Source of the DNA: Acaudatibacter sp035532115
GTDB taxonomy: Bacteria > Pseudomonadota > Alphaproteobacteria > Caulobacterales > Caulobacteraceae
Assembly: GCA_035532115.1 (NCBI GenBank)
Contig: DATKRO010000088.1
Location: 46,363 to 110,362 of the forward strand
DNA: 64,000 bases
Direction of reading: 5' to 3'
Each line of letters opens with the position of its first letter. Positions within the stretch are counted from its first letter, which is position 1. Both the position numbers and the translations under genes were made by a program. Below the pieces are notes generated by a model, which was not told the DNA's origin, searched no databases, and saw only the letters and a program-made list of their open reading frames with translations. Below are positions 63,417 to 64,000 of this stretch, piece after piece.

Positions 63417-63865
63417 TCAGTGGATCGTCTTGCTGTTCGAGGGCGGCGGAAACCAGCGCATGAACCTGTGCTTGTCGTTGGCCTGCAGCAGCGCCGTCCC
63501 GCCCACGTGGTATACGATGTCGGCCGAGAAGTGGGCGACGATCGCCGCCTCGATCCCGTAGTGCCAGAAGAGCCAGCCGCAGAGGATGGCGATCGGCCCG
63601 TTCAATGCCAGCGCGCGCAGAAGGATCAGGCCGGTGATCTTCCCCGCCACCGCCTTGGTGGCCGGCAGGTGGCCCAGGCCGAACAGCACCGCCATCGCCA
63701 GAATCGCCGCCCACACTGCCCAGTCGGGCGCCGGCTTCGCCCGATCCACGAGCCCGATCAGCCAGACGAGGCCTGAGACGCCCAAGAGGCGGGTCAGGAT
63801 CTCCTCGTTGATCCCCCGTAGAAGGAGGCGGCGAAGTTCTCCAGCAGCGTGGAGCGGCGCGTGTA
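63417..63865 (-). pseudogene. CPBP intramembrane metalloprotease, truncated and frameshifted
   Basis: Minus-strand pieces match the CPBP (Abi/CAAX-like) protease core: RSTLLENFAASFYGG, then in another frame INEEILTRL with the Glu-Glu-x-x-x-Arg motif, then VLFGLGHLPATKA and HFSADIVYHVGG with the catalytic His residues, to a stop at 63417. The frame break is at the five-C run 63813-63817, where one base is missing. Sequence before YTRRSTLLEN (beyond ~63865) is not CPBP-like and begins with short direct repeats, so the N-terminal half was lost by rearrangement. Confidence 0.75.
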
Positions 63866-63909
63866 GCGCGACGATCTGGGTGAGAGGTGCGCGACGATCT
63901 GGATGAGAG
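63866..63909. repeat. Pair of 21-bp direct repeats at the CPBP breakpoint
   Basis: Two copies (63866-63886 and 63889-63909), differing at one base, start GCGCGACGATCTGG and lie with a 23-bp period exactly where CPBP homology stops. Tandem repeats like this occur at ends of some insertion sequences as transposase-binding sites, but no transposase is visible before the window ends. Confidence 0.6.
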
Positions 63910-64000
63910 AGATCGATCGCGACGGTGGATTGATGTTCGGTCTTTGTGCTTTTGGCAAGCCTCAGGTTTGGGTTTGATTGTCGCTGGGCGACAGAGGTCC

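Overview
The window is about 64 kb of very GC-rich, densely coded DNA (roughly 70% G+C by eye), apart from short lower-GC patches near 14.7 kb, 52.8 kb and 63 kb. A TonB-dependent receptor of the Xanthomonas/Caulobacter type, two large hybrid histidine kinases, TPR-sulfotransferase fusions and a broad set of SDR, acyl-CoA and Baeyer-Villiger enzymes point to an aerobic alphaproteobacterium near Caulobacterales (Caulobacter/Phenylobacterium-like). That placement is inference. I saw no rRNA, tRNA or CRISPR array.

Layout. 0-12 kb: a DUF1003 membrane protein, an SDR, a GH78 alpha-L-rhamnosidase, galE, a hybrid histidine kinase, and two convergent TPR-sulfotransferases whose 3' ends overlap inside a 15-bp minisatellite. 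12-24.5 kb: a complete N-acetylglucosamine/chitin-oligosaccharide module. It has a TonB receptor, then, divergent from it, a GntR/UTRA repressor, SIS-type GlcN-6-P deaminase, nagA, a secreted GH20 hexosaminidase, a fused EIIA-HPr-EI and a GlcNAc EIICB with two EIIB domains. ACCAAT/ATTGGT repeats sit between the divergent genes. 24.6-36 kb: a second TonB receptor, an SDR, a Baeyer-Villiger monooxygenase, an arylsulfatase interrupted by an in-frame amber codon, a second hybrid kinase, an amidohydrolase and a DHA2 efflux pump.

36-47.5 kb: a metal-response and copper-resistance island. A Y-X-H module resembling CnrYXH (anti-sigma, periplasmic sensor, ECF sigma) lies beside a frameshifted acyltransferase, a CusF-like chaperone, an RND pump operon (OMF-MFP-RND) and divergent copA-copB. 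47.5-62.7 kb: a CoA-thioester catabolic region with two thiolase-fold proteins, an acyl-CoA dehydrogenase pair that looks heteromeric, three SDRs, an enoyl-CoA hydratase, a DUF35 protein, a three-subunit molybdenum hydroxylase (M-S-L), a MoaD/ThiS-like protein and a GST. A palindrome-ended intergenic repeat of about 120-140 bp occurs three times here.

Two patches look decayed. 52.4-53.95 kb holds three broken small genes (an uncharacterised coiled-coil protein, a NYN-domain protein, and an unknown fragment). 62.7-64 kb holds a plsY C-terminal relic, a small conserved gene and a frameshifted CPBP protease ending at short direct repeats. Starts were chosen by eye from ribosome-binding sites, overlaps and family lengths; no searches were run.
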